DNA of 10,242 nt from CAMBDR01 sp046597185 (GTDB taxonomy: Bacteria; Pseudomonadota; Gammaproteobacteria; Burkholderiales; Burkholderiaceae_D): the NCBI GenBank assembly GCA_046597185.1, contig JBKJLF010000595.1, positions 1 to 10,242 of the forward strand, written 5' to 3'. Numbering within the stretch: the stretch's first letter is position 1; each line of letters opens with the position of its first letter. Both the position numbers and the translations under genes were made by a program. Below are positions 1-7,500 of this stretch, in pieces. The notes beneath the pieces are model-generated. The model did not search any database. It was not told the origin of the DNA and was given only the letters and a program-made list of their open reading frames with translations.

Positions 1-1
1 G

Positions 2-712
2 GCGGGGATGTTGGCGTCGATTTTGTCGGCCTCACGCGGTGGCTGGCTAGCCTTGCCGCTGGTATTGTGGCCTTTGTTACGTTATAGCGTTCAAACTGAG
101 CGGGGTGGGCAAGCTGGCCCGGCTAAAGCCAAAACTTCGCTGCTGGCCTTGTTGGCGGTGCTGCTTGCATTGATATTGGCTTACTTTTTGCCATTTACCG
201 GCGTTGCACGGCGGATTGGCGAAGCGGTGTCGGATGTGCAAGCTTATGTATCGCATAACGACGCCACCACCTCGGTTGGCATTCGTTTGGAATTATGGAA
301 AGCCTCCTGGCGCATGTTTCTCGATCATCCATTCTTGGGGGTAGGGCGCAAAGGGTTTGATGATGCTTTGCAGCAATTGGCCCAACAAGGGTTTTTGCAA
401 CAATCCCCGGCCTTGACCTATAGCAGTAGTCATAATGATATTTTGCACTTCTTGGCAACTGGCGGTCTGCTGGATTTTAGTTGTTTGCTCATGATGTATG
501 CTGCGCCGCTGTTGTTTTTTATTCGAATTTTACGACAAGCGCCATCCGGCGCGCAAAATCCTGCTTTGATGGGCTTGGTGCTGGTATTGTGCTTTATTGG
601 CTTTGGATTAACCGATGTGATGTTTTGGCTGATGATGCCAAAAGTTTTTTACATCATGATGATCAGTACCCTGGTGGGTTTTTGTTTGGTCGAAAAGGAA
701 ATGCATGACTAA
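2..712 (+). CDS. O-antigen ligase / Wzy-type polymerase family membrane protein (3' part)
   Basis: Inner-membrane glycosyl-polymer transferase of the O-antigen ligase/polymerase superfamily (Wzy_C type). Such proteins attach undecaprenyl-linked O-chains to lipid A-core or polymerise O-units at the periplasmic face. The frame is open to the left edge (Ala-Gly before the first Met at 8), so the N-terminal half lies outside the window and the Met at 8 is probably internal. Numbering from that Met, visible family signs are SASRGGW near residues 8-13, a hydrophobic segment at about 43-63, a periplasmic stretch with GIRLELWKAS (91-100), HPFLGVGRKGF (107-117) and SHNDILHFLATGG (141-153), then three more membrane segments to the end. 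The conserved Arg, His and HN residues fit the family loop. It overlaps msbA by 8 bases, and waaF follows, which favours a WaaL-like role over a polymerase. The available part cannot separate the two, so no symbol is given. Confidence 0.85.
   Translation, partial: AGMLASILSASRGGWLALPLVLWPLLRYSVQTERGGQAGPAKAKTSLLALLAVLLALILAYFLPFTGVARRIGEAVSDVQAYVSHNDATTSVGIRLELWKASWRMFLDHPFLGVGRKGFDDALQQLAQQGFLQQSPALTYSSSHNDILHFLATGGLLDFSCLLMMYAAPLLFFIRILRQAPSGAQNPALMGLVLVLCFIGFGLTDVMFWLMMPKVFYIMMISTLVGFCLVEKEMHD
695..699 (+). promoter_or_regulatory. Shine-Dalgarno of msbA
   Basis: AAGGA lies 5 bases before the ATG at 705, inside the end of the upstream ligase gene. It supports 705 as the msbA start and suggests translational coupling across the 8-base overlap. 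Confidence 0.6.
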
Positions 713-2444
713 CCAAGAAATTGCGCGGCGCTTACTTTCGATGTTAAAGCCGTATCGTAACCGTTTTATGTTATCGCTGCTGGCCATGGTCGGTACGGCG
801 GCAACCGAGCCGATGTTTCCCAAAGTATTGCAAATTTTACTCGATCGCGGCTTTTTGCCGGGAGGGCCGGCGTTTAGCATTTGGTCGGTGCCGGCGGTGT
901 TGGTGGGCATTTTTGCTTTGCGTGGCGTATTTACCTTCAGTGAAAAATATTTCAGCAACTGGGTGATTAGTCGCATCCTCAACGATTTACGGCGTGCCAT
1001 GTTTGACCGCTTGCTGCATTTACCGGTTGCGCGCTTTCATCAGGAATCGACCGGTGCTTTACTCAATACCATGATTGCCGAATCGCGCCAATTGGTGGAT
1101 ATGATTACCTCGGTGTTTCTGGCCATGGTGCGTGATAGCGCGACCGTGATTTTATTAATGGCCTATTTGTTTTGGTTGAATTGGCGCTTGACCCTGGTGG
1201 CGCTGGTGCTGATACCTTGCGTGGCGCTGATTGTGCGGGTTTCCTCGAAACGGCTGCGCCGTTTGAATCGCGAAAACCAGCGCGTGACCGAAGAAATGAC
1301 GCAAGTGGTGGAAGAAGCCGCGCATGGGCATCAGGTGATCCGGGTATTCTCCGGCCATGCTTATGAAAAGCGCCGTTTTGAAGCGCGTAGTGAAGCCTTG
1401 CGCGGTTTTTCGCAACGCATTACGGTGGCGGCAGCGGCCACGGTGCCGTTTACCCAAATGGCATCCGCCTTGGCGGTGGCGGCGGTGATTGTGCTGGCTT
1501 TGCAACAGGCGCAACAACAATTGATGACGCCGGGCGGCTTTGCTTCCTTTATCACCACCATGTTGATGGTGTTGGCACCGCTCAAGCGTTTGGTGGAAGT
1601 GAATGGCCCCTTGCAACGCGGTATGACATCCGCCGAAACCGTATTTGCCCTGATTGACGCCCAAACCGAAGCCGACCCCGGCCAACACAGCATTGCGCGC
1701 GCCAAGGGCGGTTTGCAAATGCGCCATGTGGCCTTTGCCTATGGCAATAGTGAGCGCCCGGCTTTGGAAGATGTGAATATCGATATCGCACCCGGTGAAA
1801 CCGTGGCGCTGGTGGGCGTCTCGGGCGGTGGCAAATCGACCTTGGTGAATTTGGTGACGCGTTTTTATGCGCCCACCGGCGGGCAAATCTTACTCGATGG
1901 CATCGATTATCAGGACTTGACCCTGGAGAGCGTGCGCGCCCAATTGGCTACGGTGAGCCAGAATGTGGTGTTGTTTGATGACTCTTTGCGCGCCAATATT
2001 GCCTACGGCGTGCTGGAGGTGGATGAGGTGCGTTTGGCGGCGGCGGTGAAGGCGGCGCATTTGTCGGACGTGGTGCAAGGTTTGCCGCAAGGATTGGATA
2101 CCTGTCTTGGCGAAAACGGCATGCGCCTTTCGGGTGGGCAGCGCCAGCGGGTAGCGATTGCGCGCGCCATTTACAAAGATGCGCCGATTTTGATTTTGGA
2201 TGAAGCCACTTCGGCATTGGATAATGAATCCGAACGCGCGGTGCAAGCGGCGCTGGATGAATTAATGCGTGGCCGCAGCACTTTGGTGATTGCGCATCGG
2301 CTCTCGACCATTGAAGGCGCTGACCGGATTATGGTGCTGGAACATGGGCGCATTATTGAATCGGGCAAGCATGCCGAATTATTAGCGAAAAATGGCGTGT
2401 ACGCCAACCTGTATCGGCTACAATTTGCCAAGCAGGCAGCATAA
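705..2444 (+). CDS. msbA: Lipid A export ABC transporter, permease and ATPase (MsbA)
   Basis: Homodimeric half-transporter of the inner membrane that flips core-lipid A from the cytoplasmic to the periplasmic leaflet using ATP. The 579 residues match the usual MsbA length of about 580. Residues 1-310 form the six-helix ABC membrane domain, with hydrophobic segments near 20-45, 60-75, 135-180 and 240-295. The nucleotide-binding domain follows: Walker A GVSGGGKST (371-379), Q-loop VSQN (417-420), signature LSGGQRQR (475-482), Walker B ILILDE (495-500) followed by ATSALD, and H-loop His531 in VIAHRLST. All catalytic residues are present. It begins 8 bases inside the ligase gene and waaF starts 17 bases after its stop, so the three genes are very likely one transcript. 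Other exporters share this fold, but the LPS-gene neighbours and overall sequence make MsbA the best call. Confidence 0.93.
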   Translation: MTNQEIARRLLSMLKPYRNRFMLSLLAMVGTAATEPMFPKVLQILLDRGFLPGGPAFSIWSVPAVLVGIFALRGVFTFSEKYFSNWVISRILNDLRRAMFDRLLHLPVARFHQESTGALLNTMIAESRQLVDMITSVFLAMVRDSATVILLMAYLFWLNWRLTLVALVLIPCVALIVRVSSKRLRRLNRENQRVTEEMTQVVEEAAHGHQVIRVFSGHAYEKRRFEARSEALRGFSQRITVAAAATVPFTQMASALAVAAVIVLALQQAQQQLMTPGGFASFITTMLMVLAPLKRLVEVNGPLQRGMTSAETVFALIDAQTEADPGQHSIARAKGGLQMRHVAFAYGNSERPALEDVNIDIAPGETVALVGVSGGGKSTLVNLVTRFYAPTGGQILLDGIDYQDLTLESVRAQLATVSQNVVLFDDSLRANIAYGVLEVDEVRLAAAVKAAHLSDVVQGLPQGLDTCLGENGMRLSGGQRQRVAIARAIYKDAPILILDEATSALDNESERAVQAALDELMRGRSTLVIAHRLSTIEGADRIMVLEHGRIIESGKHAELLAKNGVYANLYRLQFAKQAA

Positions 2445-2449
2445 AAAAC

Positions 2450-2461
2450 AGGGGGGAGAGG
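2450..2461 (+). promoter_or_regulatory. Strong Shine-Dalgarno of waaF
   Basis: The purine run AGGGGGGAGAGG ends immediately before the ATG at 2462. The core (AGGGGG or GGAG) lies about 3-6 bases from the start and fixes it. No terminator hairpin separates it from msbA. Confidence 0.7.
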
Positions 2462-3526
2462 ATGAAACTGACGGCAACCGTGGCGAGGACTTTAATTATT
2501 GCACCGAATTGGATCGGCGATTCCGTGATGGCGCAACCGTTGTTGCAATTACTTAAACAGCAAAACCCGGAGCGCGAGATTGATGTCTTGTGCGCGCCGT
2601 TTGTGATGCCGGTTTGGCAAGCCATGGACGAAGTGTCGGAAGTGATTGAAGCGCCGTTTCGGCATGGTGCCTTGCAAATGCGTGAGCGTTGGGTCTTTGC
2701 TAATTTACTGCGGCGTAAATCGTATGCCGATGCTTATGTCTTGCCCAATACGCTTAAGTTTGCCTTGATTCCCTGGTTGGCGCGCATCAAACAACGGATT
2801 GGCTATAAAGGCGAATCGCGTTATGGTTTGTTGAATGTGATGCATTACGACCCGAAAGATGACCCGCGCCCGATGATTGCGTTTTATGCCGCCCTGGCGA
2901 GCGCACCATCGGCCACGGTGGGGCCGGTGTCGGATTACCCACGCCCGCGTTTGCGCGTGACCGATCAACAAATTGCCCGTGCTTTTGGCTTTGTTGGTTT
3001 GCAGCCGGAATGGCCTTTGGTGGTGTTTGCGCCGGGGGCGGAATTTGGATCGGCCAAGCGTTGGCCGGCTGCGCATTTTGCGATTCTGGCTAAAAAAATA
3101 CGTCAGGTTCACCCGTATGCGCAAGTAGCGTTGTTGGGTTCGGCCAAGGATGTGGCGATTTGCGAAAAAATCGTTGGTATGGCACCGGATGTACGTAATT
3201 TGGCGGGCATTACCAAGTTGGGGGATGCGATTGGTTTATTGGCCGGGGCGCAGGCGGTGGTGAGTAATGATTCGGGCTTGTTGCATATTGCAGCGGCCTT
3301 GAATCGGCCCGTGATTGGTTTATATGGCCCGACCAACCCGAACCATGCGCCGCCGCTGGCGGATGTGGCGAAAACCTTGTGGTTACGGCTCGATTGCGCG
3401 CCTTGCAACGAGCGGCGTTGTCCGCTCAAGCATCGCAATTGCATGCGCAAGATGAAGCCTGAGCAGGTTTGGAAAGAATTGAAGCCGATGTTGCATTCGG
3501 CCAATGAGCAAGAGGACAGGGAGTAG
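2462..3526 (+). CDS. waaF: ADP-heptose:LPS heptosyltransferase II
   Basis: Cytoplasmic, membrane-associated GT9-family glycosyltransferase that adds the second L-glycero-D-manno-heptose to the LPS inner core. The length of 354 residues is close to the roughly 350 usual for WaaF. The N-terminal Rossmann half opens with LIIAPNWIGDSVMAQPLL (11-28), containing the conserved Gly-Asp. The linker and C-terminal half carry PGAEFGSAKRWP (191-202), matching the GT9 PGxxxG-x-KRWP motif. NDSGLLHIAAAL (269-280) and GLYGPTNPNHAPP (286-298) form the ADP-heptose site. A Cys-rich stretch near the C-terminus (CAPCNERRCPLKHRNC, 312-327) is seen in WaaF and not in WaaC, which decides between heptosyltransferases II and I. 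It is the last gene of the envelope operon and converges on the HNH gene. Confidence 0.93.
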   Translation: MKLTATVARTLIIAPNWIGDSVMAQPLLQLLKQQNPEREIDVLCAPFVMPVWQAMDEVSEVIEAPFRHGALQMRERWVFANLLRRKSYADAYVLPNTLKFALIPWLARIKQRIGYKGESRYGLLNVMHYDPKDDPRPMIAFYAALASAPSATVGPVSDYPRPRLRVTDQQIARAFGFVGLQPEWPLVVFAPGAEFGSAKRWPAAHFAILAKKIRQVHPYAQVALLGSAKDVAICEKIVGMAPDVRNLAGITKLGDAIGLLAGAQAVVSNDSGLLHIAAALNRPVIGLYGPTNPNHAPPLADVAKTLWLRLDCAPCNERRCPLKHRNCMRKMKPEQVWKELKPMLHSANEQEDRE

Positions 3527-3555
3527 GTAACACCGCCATAAACCACGGCACATCG

Positions 3556-3611
3556 CGGAACGCCGCCCTCGTGACGACGCCTTCGGACCGCCGCCCTCGG
3601 AATGCCGCCCG
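3556..3611. repeat. Four-copy 14-bp tandem repeat between waaF and the HNH gene
   Basis: Four consecutive 14-base units start at 3556, 3570, 3584 and 3598: CGGAACGCCGCCCT, CGTGACGACGCCTT, CGGACCGCCGCCCT and CGGAATGCCGCCCG. Copies 1 and 3 differ at one base, copy 4 differs from copy 1 at two, and copy 2 is the most diverged. The array abuts the hairpin at 3619-3643 and lies in the 126-base gap between two convergent stop codons. No function is known to me. Confidence 0.75.
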
Positions 3612-3618
3612 CTCCGTC

Positions 3619-3643
3619 ATTCCCGCATGCTTTTGGCGGGAAT
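3619..3643. repeat. Dispersed-repeat-like hairpin between convergent genes
   Basis: The arms ATTCCCGC (3619-3626) and GCGGGAAT (3636-3643) form a perfect 8-bp stem with a 9-base loop. The context CGTCATTCCCGC ... GCGGGAATCCAG resembles an intergenic repeat found in many copies in numerous proteobacterial genomes. It lies between the waaF stop (3526) and the HNH stop (3653), so it may also end transcription from either side. Only a weak T-rich stretch follows on the + strand and none on the - strand, so a classical intrinsic terminator is not clear. Confidence 0.7.
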
Positions 3644-3652
3644 CCAGTTTGT

Positions 3653-4501
3653 TCATTTCGCGTAGCGCCCAATTTGCGCTGGTTCGGGCCAGGATTGCTT
3701 GATGCAGGCTTGTAAGCGGGCGTTGGGGATGTAGTGGCGTAGGGCGTCGTAATGCAGGGCGGTGTAATCCCAGTTGGGGGCGAGCATGTTATGTGCGTTT
3801 TGGAACAAGGCCAGGATGATATCCGGTTTGGTCCAGTATTGATTAAATTGCGCTACCATGGGTTTGATTCTTGATTCGACGATGCTGGTGTGCTTGGTGA
3901 TATAGGCGTTGGAATCCAAGCCAAGCACGCGAATGGTTTCGCGGCCAAGTTGACTATTGTTGCGTTCTCTTACGTTCCAGCGGGCAATGGTTGGAATCGT
4001 ATGGTCAAAATAAAACTCAATATGCTCGACTGGATTAATCTCTCCCGATGGATCAATCAGTAACGGCTGTTCCTGGCCGGGCGGTTGAGCTTCCGCGCGC
4101 AAGGCTATCGATTTTTTTGCCAAAGGAAACCAGGTATTTTTGTTGGTGCGGTTGCAAATGGGGCAAGCGAACAACAGGTTGTGCCAGGCAAAGGCGAGCC
4201 ACCAATAACCGTGGGTGTCGGTGCAGCCATCGTGGTTGGCGGTTTGGCGGTTGGCGCAGGTTTTGGGGCGGTAATGCTCGACATCGTAATACTTTTCCAA
4301 AATATGCCGCTCGCAGTAACAGCATTTGCCATGTTGCATGGCTAACAGTTTGCTGGTGACTGCGGCGATGCGGTAGCCATCAATATCATCTGCGCTTGGG
4401 TTGCGGCCTTGGGTTTGGATGAAGGCGCGTAGTTTGGCCAGTTGCGTGCTTTGGACTGCGGCCAGTTCTGGTGGGGCGCTGCTGCGCTGGATTAAAATCA
4501 T
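3653..4501 (-). CDS. HNH endonuclease of the TIGR02646 / PtuB type
   Basis: Predicted metal-dependent nuclease of 282 residues and the likely DNA- or RNA-cutting effector of the cassette. The HNH core is visible: a first Cys pair in HGKCCYCE (C60/C63), DVEHYRPK (73-80) with the first catalytic His at 76, HNLLFAC (107-113), and a second Cys pair CPICNR (C113/C116) followed by Asn117 and Asn122. The two Cys pairs probably hold a structural zinc. Downstream, EQPLLIDPSGEINPVEHIEF (144-163) and a WNVRERNNSQLGRETIRVLGL stretch (175-195) are typical of the TIGR02646 family, described from retron-associated nucleases and from PtuB of Septu. The start overlaps the stop of the upstream ATPase gene as ATGA (4498-4501), so the two are probably translated as a pair. 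GGAG at 4510-4513 gives it its own ribosome site 8 bases away. The partner is a PtuA-like ATPase, but that ATPase is fused to a NACHT module. Confidence 0.88.
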   Translation of the reverse strand: MILIQRSSAPPELAAVQSTQLAKLRAFIQTQGRNPSADDIDGYRIAAVTSKLLAMQHGKCCYCERHILEKYYDVEHYRPKTCANRQTANHDGCTDTHGYWWLAFAWHNLLFACPICNRTNKNTWFPLAKKSIALRAEAQPPGQEQPLLIDPSGEINPVEHIEFYFDHTIPTIARWNVRERNNSQLGRETIRVLGLDSNAYITKHTSIVESRIKPMVAQFNQYWTKPDIILALFQNAHNMLAPNWDYTALHYDALRHYIPNARLQACIKQSWPEPAQIGRYAK

Positions 4502-7500
4502 GGGTTTGGCTCCGTCTTTTTGCGGCTGCGTTTTTTTGCTTCGGGTACGAGTGCGCTTGCTTGCGTGCTCGCTGGTGCAGGTTCGTGCGTGGGTGCGTAG
4601 CGCGCGGCGATGGGGTAGGGCGGCAGCATATCGGCGGCTTTTAATTGTGCTTGCAGGCGGTACAGTTCGGCGTCTTCTTCATCACTGCGCATGATGTCAT
4701 TACACAACACGGCGTAGCGTTGAAAGGCTTGGCCCAGTTCCCCAGGGAAATAATCGTTGATGCCAAAATAGCTCAGATACAGTTCACTGCCTGTGAGCAG
4801 GGCGGGCGTTTCTACCCCGGCTTGTACTTTGGTGCGGCCATCTTCGTCAGAAAGCACCCAAATTTCTTGCGCTTTGGCACCGATCAGGGTAAGTGGGTTG
4901 TGTGTGGTGACGACAAAACTCATCTGAGGCAGCAGCTTGCGCGTGCGGGCGATAATGTCAATCTGAAACCGGGGGTGCAGGTGCAAATCAATTTCATCAA
5001 TCAGCACCAAGCCGCGCATGTGCTGCATGAAGTTGGTGCTAATCACAACTTCATAGCGCTCACATAAATCGATCCAGCGTGCAATTAAATCGAGAAACCA
5101 GCCTGCGGTGGTAAGGTAGCCGTCGCTCAGGTAGCGCAGCGGCATGCGCACGCCGTTGTGGTCGCTAATCCAGACGATTTTATCGCGTACTTCCAGCGCG
5201 TGTACACCGAGCAATTTTTCCAGTGCGTCGGCTACGGCGGCGAATATTTGCGCGCTACGCTGGTTTTTGGCGGCGTCGCCATCCAGTTCTTTTAACCAGG
5301 TTTCGGCTTGGATCAAGTCTGCGCCTTCATCAAATAAAGTGGCAATCTCGGGGCCGCCGGAGTCGCCCAGTTTTACCATGGTGCTGGCCCCGCCCAGAGC
5401 AGAACCCCGGCGGCAGCCGTAGGCGAACAGCGGCAACAGGTGAGGGCGGGTTTGCGGCGGGTCTTGGTAATAATAATGGTTGCCGTTAATGCGGATGGTG
5501 GTTTTGTGCTGCTTACCATTTACCGTGACCAGGATGTGTGTTTCGCTGGTGCGCTGCTCGCTTTGGCCCAGACGCGCCCAGCCGTCAAACGAGTTGGCTG
5601 GCCAGATGTTGGGGTCTTTGATGTTGCGTAGTGCGATGGCAATAGCGCGCAAGAGTGTGGTTTTGCCTGCGCCATTGGGGCCGAGGATGACGACCCATTG
5701 ACCTTCGGTGGTATTGGCTGGTCGGGAAAAATCAAATTTTATTTGCTGGAAACGGCGGGCGTCCTGTAATTCCAATGCTTGTAGTGTGATGGGTTGCGTT
5801 GGGATATATTCGGCTTGGTCTGATGCCTGGCTAGTTTGCGGGCAAGGCAGCGGTAACGCAAGCTGGTGCCAGGTGGATTCTTGATCCAGATTGGATTTTT
5901 CGGATTGCAGCAGATCGAGTAAGGCTCGGAAAACATTGCGGTACTCCGGGTGCGATGGTGCAAGGGCTTCGTAAGTGCGGAGTAATATTGGTTGGGTTTG
6001 TGTTTTAGGGCGCTTGCCATTTCTGAGCGCTTTTAAAAACGCAGGGAGCAAGGCTGGAATTTTTTCGGCAGCGGCAATGATTTCCAAATGAATGCGGTTG
6101 AGGCGATCATTGGGCAATACATCAAAGTAAAGCGCAAAAATAGCCCACTCCACAGTATCAGATAGTGGTGTTTGGGCTGTTTTGATTGCCAAAATCGGCG
6201 GTTGGTCGCCAGTAGAATGGTTGTTACTTAGCCAATGCTCAAGAAAATCGAACCGGAAAATAATAAAGCGCAGTGCGACCAAGAACCTGTCTGCGATCTG
6301 TAATGCATTTTCGTATTGTTCGAAATAAAGAAATTCCGAAAATAATTCCAAATCATTGTGATCAATTAATAATTGTTTCCATTCGTCCAGTTTAAGCCAT
6401 TCGGGTTGTTCAAAAAACAGCGCAATTTCGTCCCGATTCATTGCCAGCCAAGTACGCCAATCATGGGGTATTTGTTTGGTATCAGCATGGGTTTTTGCCA
6501 AAATACGGAGCGCGGTTTTTGCGATGAATTGCTTTACGCTTGTAAATCGATTTGTTGTGAAAGTTCTTTCGATTTCCGTTAAGGTCGTTTGCGTCATATG
6601 CGAGCCTAATATCGCGAAGTCAAACGGGTGATAGACTAATAGTGGCAGGCCATAGGCGAGTGTAGCCAAATTCCACGGCAAATCAGTGGGGGTGTTATTC
6701 AAGTGCGCCAGTATTTTCCCATCAACACGTTTGCTCGCTTTATGCCAGTCCTGGAAGTCTCCCATTTCCTCGTTGTGCAATGCGTTTGCAACGAAATGTA
6801 AGTCGGCATTTGATTCGCAGCACTTTAAGCAGACCGCTAATGGCCAAGAGAAATAGTCAGCGAGGGTGATCCATTCGCCCTGTTTGCCATTTTTCGCAAT
6901 TTCAACCAGTGTATCGGCCAAAGATTTGGCCGATGGTGCTAGCTCATATTGACAAGAAAAAACCCATGCAGCCCATGATTTAGGGTAAGGCATTCCAGGT
7001 GGCGGTAAATGACTTATGTTTTTAATTTTGTGAAATTTCTCGAAGTTGAAGACTGAAATTGGGCTGGCGATCAAAGTGATCCAGGCGGCCCAATGGGTGC
7101 GCGCAGTTTCTTCAGTAACATGAACGCCGATAAAAGCGCTTGGCAATATATCGTTTGCGTGTTGATCGAGTTTTTGTGCCAGCCATAAACCCATGGGTAT
7201 TTCACGCTGTTTGCAAAGTGTTAGCAAAGCGCTGTAATCGGTGAGTTTGTCCCAATATTGATCAGCCAGCCGTTCTACCCATGTAAAACCCGCATTGATG
7301 GCTAGCAAAAGGCATAGCCATGCGGAAAGTGGTTGCGGGCCGTTCAAGGCGCTTTGCAGCGCGGACTCAAATTCGTTTTCGGTGTCGCGACTAAGCAAAT
7401 TGCATAATTCTCTTTGGCGCTCAACGGGCGGCGAAGTCATTATTCCGCAAGCATATTGCATTAATACCTTGCTGTACTTGGGTTGGCTTAAGACCGAACC

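Noticed and set aside
1155..1886. 243-residue open frame antisense to msbA
   Set aside because: It is His/Gln/Arg-rich low-quality sequence opposite the conserved ABC transporter domains; a shadow of GC-biased codons.
3109..3672. 187-residue - strand frame spanning the waaF end and the intergenic repeats
   Set aside because: It overlaps the conserved waaF C-terminus and the repeat array, and has no family resemblance.
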